This document shows positions 61,245-64,000 of a stretch of DNA of 64,000 nt, one piece after another (within the stretch, counting starts at the first letter, position 1; each line of letters begins with the position of its first letter). The translations under genes were made by a program, and so were the position numbers. The notes under the pieces are model-generated. The model saw nothing but the letters and a program-made list of their open reading frames with translations. It was not told the DNA's origin and did not search any database. The stretch is from NCBI RefSeq assembly GCF_000265425.1, contig NC_018014.1, forward strand, positions 4,464,001 to 4,528,000, written 5' to 3'. This DNA comes from Terriglobus roseus DSM 18391 (GTDB taxonomy: Bacteria; Acidobacteriota; Terriglobia; Terriglobales; Acidobacteriaceae).

Positions 61245-64000
61245 CTAGAAGATCAGTTTGCCGGCCAGCTGGATCGAACGTGGATCCGCAGCATTGGTGA
61301 TGACACCGAACGAGCCGCTCGTGTTCGCTCCGCCGCCAACGCCGCTGATTGGGTTGGCACCGGCCGTAAAGGTGGTGTTGGGCAGACCGTAGTTCACATG
61401 GTTCAGCACGTTGAAAGCTTCTGCACGAATCTGAAACTTCAGGCGCTCTGTGATCTCTGTCGTCTTGAAGATCGAGAGGTCAAAGTTCTGCGTTCCCGGT
61501 CCGCGAACATGCGGCAGAGTGCGTGGCACGTTGCCGTACGTGAAGTCCGAAGGGTTCTGGAAAGCAGCGGTATTGAACCACTGGTTACGCGTCTGGTTCG
61601 GCACGGAGACCGACGCACCGGGCACGTAGTTGGGACGTGTCGCAGTGAAGGCATTCGCGCCGGAGATCGTAAGCGGCGTGCCGGTCTGCATCACGCCAAT
61701 AACATTGACCTGGAATCCACCCACAACGCGGTTGACGAAGCCGTTATGTGTGTCGAACTTCTGACCGCGACCGAAGGGCAGGTTGTAGAGCAGGCTAAGC
61801 GTGCCTCGCTGCGAGACATCCGAGGGATCCAGACCGTATTCCGCACTTCGGTTGTAGACGTTCTGATAACCGCTGGTGCTGAAGCCGGAGATACCGTTGA
61901 TGTAGCTAAGTGCGGACTGAACGCCATTGCTCATCAGCTTGCCCATCGTGTATCCAAACAGAACCGTGAGGCCCTTGCTCGCCTGACGTTGCGCCGTAAG
62001 TTCAAGGTAGTGCGCGATCAACATGCCGTCATGCGGATACGTGACAGTAACCGTGCCGTATGCAGGCAGCGGCAGCAGCGACTGCTGGCGCGTGATCGTT
62101 GCAGAACCCAGCGAGCCGGGGATCTTACCAGCATTGGGGTTGGCAACAGTCGCCGTCAGTGCCGCACGGCCCAGCGAGAAGTACTTGGGATCAAGCTGGT
62201 TCATGTTGTAGTTACCAGCGACGATGTGCACGCCGTGGTTACCCACATAGCTCGCCTGAACCACAATGCTGTAAGGCAGTTCGCGCTGCAGGCTAAGCGT
62301 GTACTGCTGCGACGACGGAGTCTTCGCGTTGCTTGGCTGGTAGGCAGCAGCCTGGCCAAGGAAACCGAGCGGTCCCAGTGCGGCGCCGAGCGGCTGCGTT
62401 GGCGCATACGGGAAGCCATTCTTGAACTGGAAAGCCGCGAGCCGCGTGTCGTTGCCAGCAGGGTTGTAAGTGGTGGAGGTAGTCGCGAATCCGTTCGTGA
62501 TGCCGGTATAAACCGAACTGAAGGTGTTCGCGTAGTAGATGCCAAAGCCGCCACGCACAACGGTCTTGCCGTCTTCTGTCAGGCGAAGCGCGAATCCGAC
62601 GCGGGGACCGAAGTCACGATAGTTCTCACGCAGGAAGTTACGGCCCAAATCATTCGTTGCGGCATAGTAGGTGGCGCCGGTAAAGCCACCGCTCGACGCA
62701 GTCGGATCGAAGTTGCTGTATCCGTTGTTCTGCTCATACGGCTGCTGCTGGTAGTCATAGCGCAGGCCCAGATTGAAGGTAAGCCGGCTGGTCGCCTGCC
62801 AGTCATCCTGCAGGAAGAACGACGTGCTGAAGGCACGGTCGGCCTGTCCCAGATTGGTTGCGATCGTAGCGGAACTCACCGCACCCGAAAGAAACGTCGC
62901 GTACGTGTTGCCGCTGTTGACGCCACCTGCAGGAGCCGCCGCGCCCGACGGATCCGTCGTCAGCGCTGCAGCGAACGAGAAGTTGCCGGAGGGAGCATTG
63001 CGCTGCAGATTCGCGCCGACATTGAAACGAAGATCCGTGCCGAAGGTCAGTGCATGTCGCCCAAGAACCTTCGTCACGGTGTCGGTGATCTGCGGATTCG
63101 TATAGGCGCGATATCCAATCTGCTGGTTCGCTGCGGGCAGACCATTACCAACGATGGGGATAGCAAAGTTCGGCACATTTGCAGGAAGACCAAGCTGCTG
63201 CGGAATATTCAGCCCGGCACTCGCCGCTGCGAAGGGCAGTTCCTGCCGCGTCATCGAGAAGCGCAGATCATTGATCAGCGTGGACGAGAAGGTATGGGTA
63301 AGTCCAACAATCGCGCTCTTGATGTTGTAGTTGTCATACCGATTCGCAACGATCGGATTCGGATAGTACGTGCCACCAGACTGTCCGCCATTGGTGAACT
63401 GGTTGAAGTAAGCGAAGCGAATCAGCAACGCGTCCTTCTCCGTCACGCGATAGTCCAGCCGTCCCAAAGCCTGGCGCATGTTGCTGACACCGCGCTGCAC
63501 AAACAGGAAATTATTCGTGTTGGTGAAAGCATTCGTCGGCGTGACATTTGGCAGCGGATAGAAGGCATTCTGGTACGCCTGCGCAACAGGATCGATGTTG
63601 GTGATCTGGTTGTTGGCATAGGGCGTACGACGCGCGATCGTTCCCGTAACCACAGTGCTGAACGGGTTGTAGAGCTGAATCGGCTTGCCCGTGGAATCGC
63701 GCAGACCCGAGAAATCACCGGCCCGCTGCGCTGCTGTAGGCACGCTCAAGAACTGCGGAGTGCCCTGGATGAAGCGATACTCTTCGTAATTACCAAAGGC
63801 GAACGCGCGATCCTTGTAGACAGGTCCGCCAAGCGATCCACCGAACTGGTTGTACCGCAGCACAGGCTTGCTCACGCTCGCAGTTGCAAAGGCATTGCGA
63901 GCATTCAAAATATCGTTGCGCCAGAACTCGTACGCGGTACCGTGGAACTTCGATGTACCGGAGCGGCTGACAAGATTCACCACACCGCCCAACGTGAAGC
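61245..64000 (-). CDS. Second Oar-like TonB-dependent receptor, C-terminal part; runs off the window
   Basis: The frame is open from the window edge to the stop at 61245, giving about 918 residues of the plug end and barrel. It begins within the plug region, GGVVNLVSRSGTSKFHGTAY, the same motif as in the receptor at 47522-50728. The rest is a beta-barrel with many aromatic strands, ending in LIF. The signal peptide and carboxypeptidase-regulatory-like domain must lie outside the window. It is convergent with the GH20 gene and has its own terminator. The substrate is unknown. Confidence 0.9.
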   Translation of the reverse strand, partial: FTLGGVVNLVSRSGTSKFHGTAYEFWRNDILNARNAFATASVSKPVLRYNQFGGSLGGPVYKDRAFAFGNYEEYRFIQGTPQFLSVPTAAQRAGDFSGLRDSTGKPIQLYNPFSTVVTGTIARRTPYANNQITNIDPVAQAYQNAFYPLPNVTPTNAFTNTNNFLFVQRGVSNMRQALGRLDYRVTEKDALLIRFAYFNQFTNGGQSGGTYYPNPIVANRYDNYNIKSAIVGLTHTFSSTLINDLRFSMTRQELPFAAASAGLNIPQQLGLPANVPNFAIPIVGNGLPAANQQIGYRAYTNPQITDTVTKVLGRHALTFGTDLRFNVGANLQRNAPSGNFSFAAALTTDPSGAAAPAGGVNSGNTYATFLSGAVSSATIATNLGQADRAFSTSFFLQDDWQATSRLTFNLGLRYDYQQQPYEQNNGYSNFDPTASSGGFTGATYYAATNDLGRNFLRENYRDFGPRVGFALRLTEDGKTVVRGGFGIYYANTFSSVYTGITNGFATTSTTYNPAGNDTRLAAFQFKNGFPYAPTQPLGAALGPLGFLGQAAAYQPSNAKTPSSQQYTLSLQRELPYSIVVQASYVGNHGVHIVAGNYNMNQLDPKYFSLGRAALTATVANPNAGKIPGSLGSATITRQQSLLPLPAYGTVTVTYPHDGMLIAHYLELTAQRQASKGLTVLFGYTMGKLMSNGVQSALSYINGISGFSTSGYQNVYNRSAEYGLDPSDVSQRGTLSLLYNLPFGRGQKFDTHNGFVNRVVGGFQVNVIGVMQTGTPLTISGANAFTATRPNYVPGASVSVPNQTRNQWFNTAAFQNPSDFTYGNVPRTLPHVRGPGTQNFDLSIFKTTEITERLKFQIRAEAFNVLNHVNYGLPNTTFTAGANPISGVGGGANTSGSFGVITNAADPRSIQLAGKLIF

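Overview
The window looks like chromosomal DNA of a Gram-negative, GC-rich acidobacterium of the Terriglobus / Granulicella / Edaphobacter kind (class Terriglobia). The reasons are two Oar-like TonB-dependent receptors with carboxypeptidase-regulatory-like N-termini, a secreted S53 (sedolisin) peptidase, an M13 peptidase, paired beta-propeller lactonase-type lipoproteins, a DUF3467 protein, a TPR/NfeD pair and abundant REP-like intergenic palindromes. kdsB, PBP1A and TonB-type receptors show an outer membrane. The species assignment is inference; no marker gene such as 16S rRNA is present.

Layout. 1-1.4 kb: the start of a REP-associated tyrosine transposase (RAYT) on the minus strand, then a dense field of REP-like hairpins. 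1.4-10.3 kb: exported proteins (S53 peptidase, Tat-exported Gfo/Idh/MocA oxidoreductase, M13 peptidase, two beta-propeller lipoproteins). 10.4-18.6 kb: single-domain asparaginase, a second REP array, tRNA-Leu(UAG), DUF3467, GT39-type membrane glycosyltransferase, TPR protein coupled to a long NfeD protein, an outer-membrane barrel and a SPOR protein. 18.7-25.4 kb: a compressed minus-strand operon (PfkB kinase, membrane glycosyltransferase-like protein, DapF-like, LD-carboxypeptidase, Mpl, PlsC) pointing to murein peptide recycling. Upstream of it lie mtnP and a secreted HExxH protein. 28-31.7 kb: ygfZ, DUF1844, MBL hydrolase and ribF. 31.8-35.8 kb: PBP1A and a S41/Ctp homologue without its catalytic dyad. 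36-43.9 kb: an orphan membrane protein, tRNA-Met, kdsB, HAD phosphatase, phosphohexomutase, GDP-mannose pyrophosphorylase, aminotransferase and coaD. This is mostly envelope sugar precursor supply. 44-64 kb: an accessory nutrient-scavenging region with an APC permease, alpha/beta hydrolase, two Oar receptors, alkaline-phosphatase-superfamily enzyme, propeller protein, a predicted membrane-spanning regulator, an uncharacterised exported protein, M19 dipeptidase, NCS1 permease and a GH20 homologue.

The most notable signals are these. (1) A RAYT remnant sits beside REP palindromes, and a bipartite BIME-like element recurs with conserved spacing at two loci 20 kb apart. (2) Four enzyme homologues have lost canonical catalytic residues: DapF (both Cys to Ser), Ctp (Ser to Gly, Lys to Asp), NfeD (Ser to Gly) and GH20 (Asp-Glu pair disrupted). 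(3) A shared LacI-type palindrome, TTAAWCGTWTAA, lies in two divergent intergenic regions of the 45-64 kb locus. (4) TANNNT boxes lie 6-7 nt before several start codons, suggesting leaderless transcripts. All functional statements come from reading motifs by eye; no database search was run.
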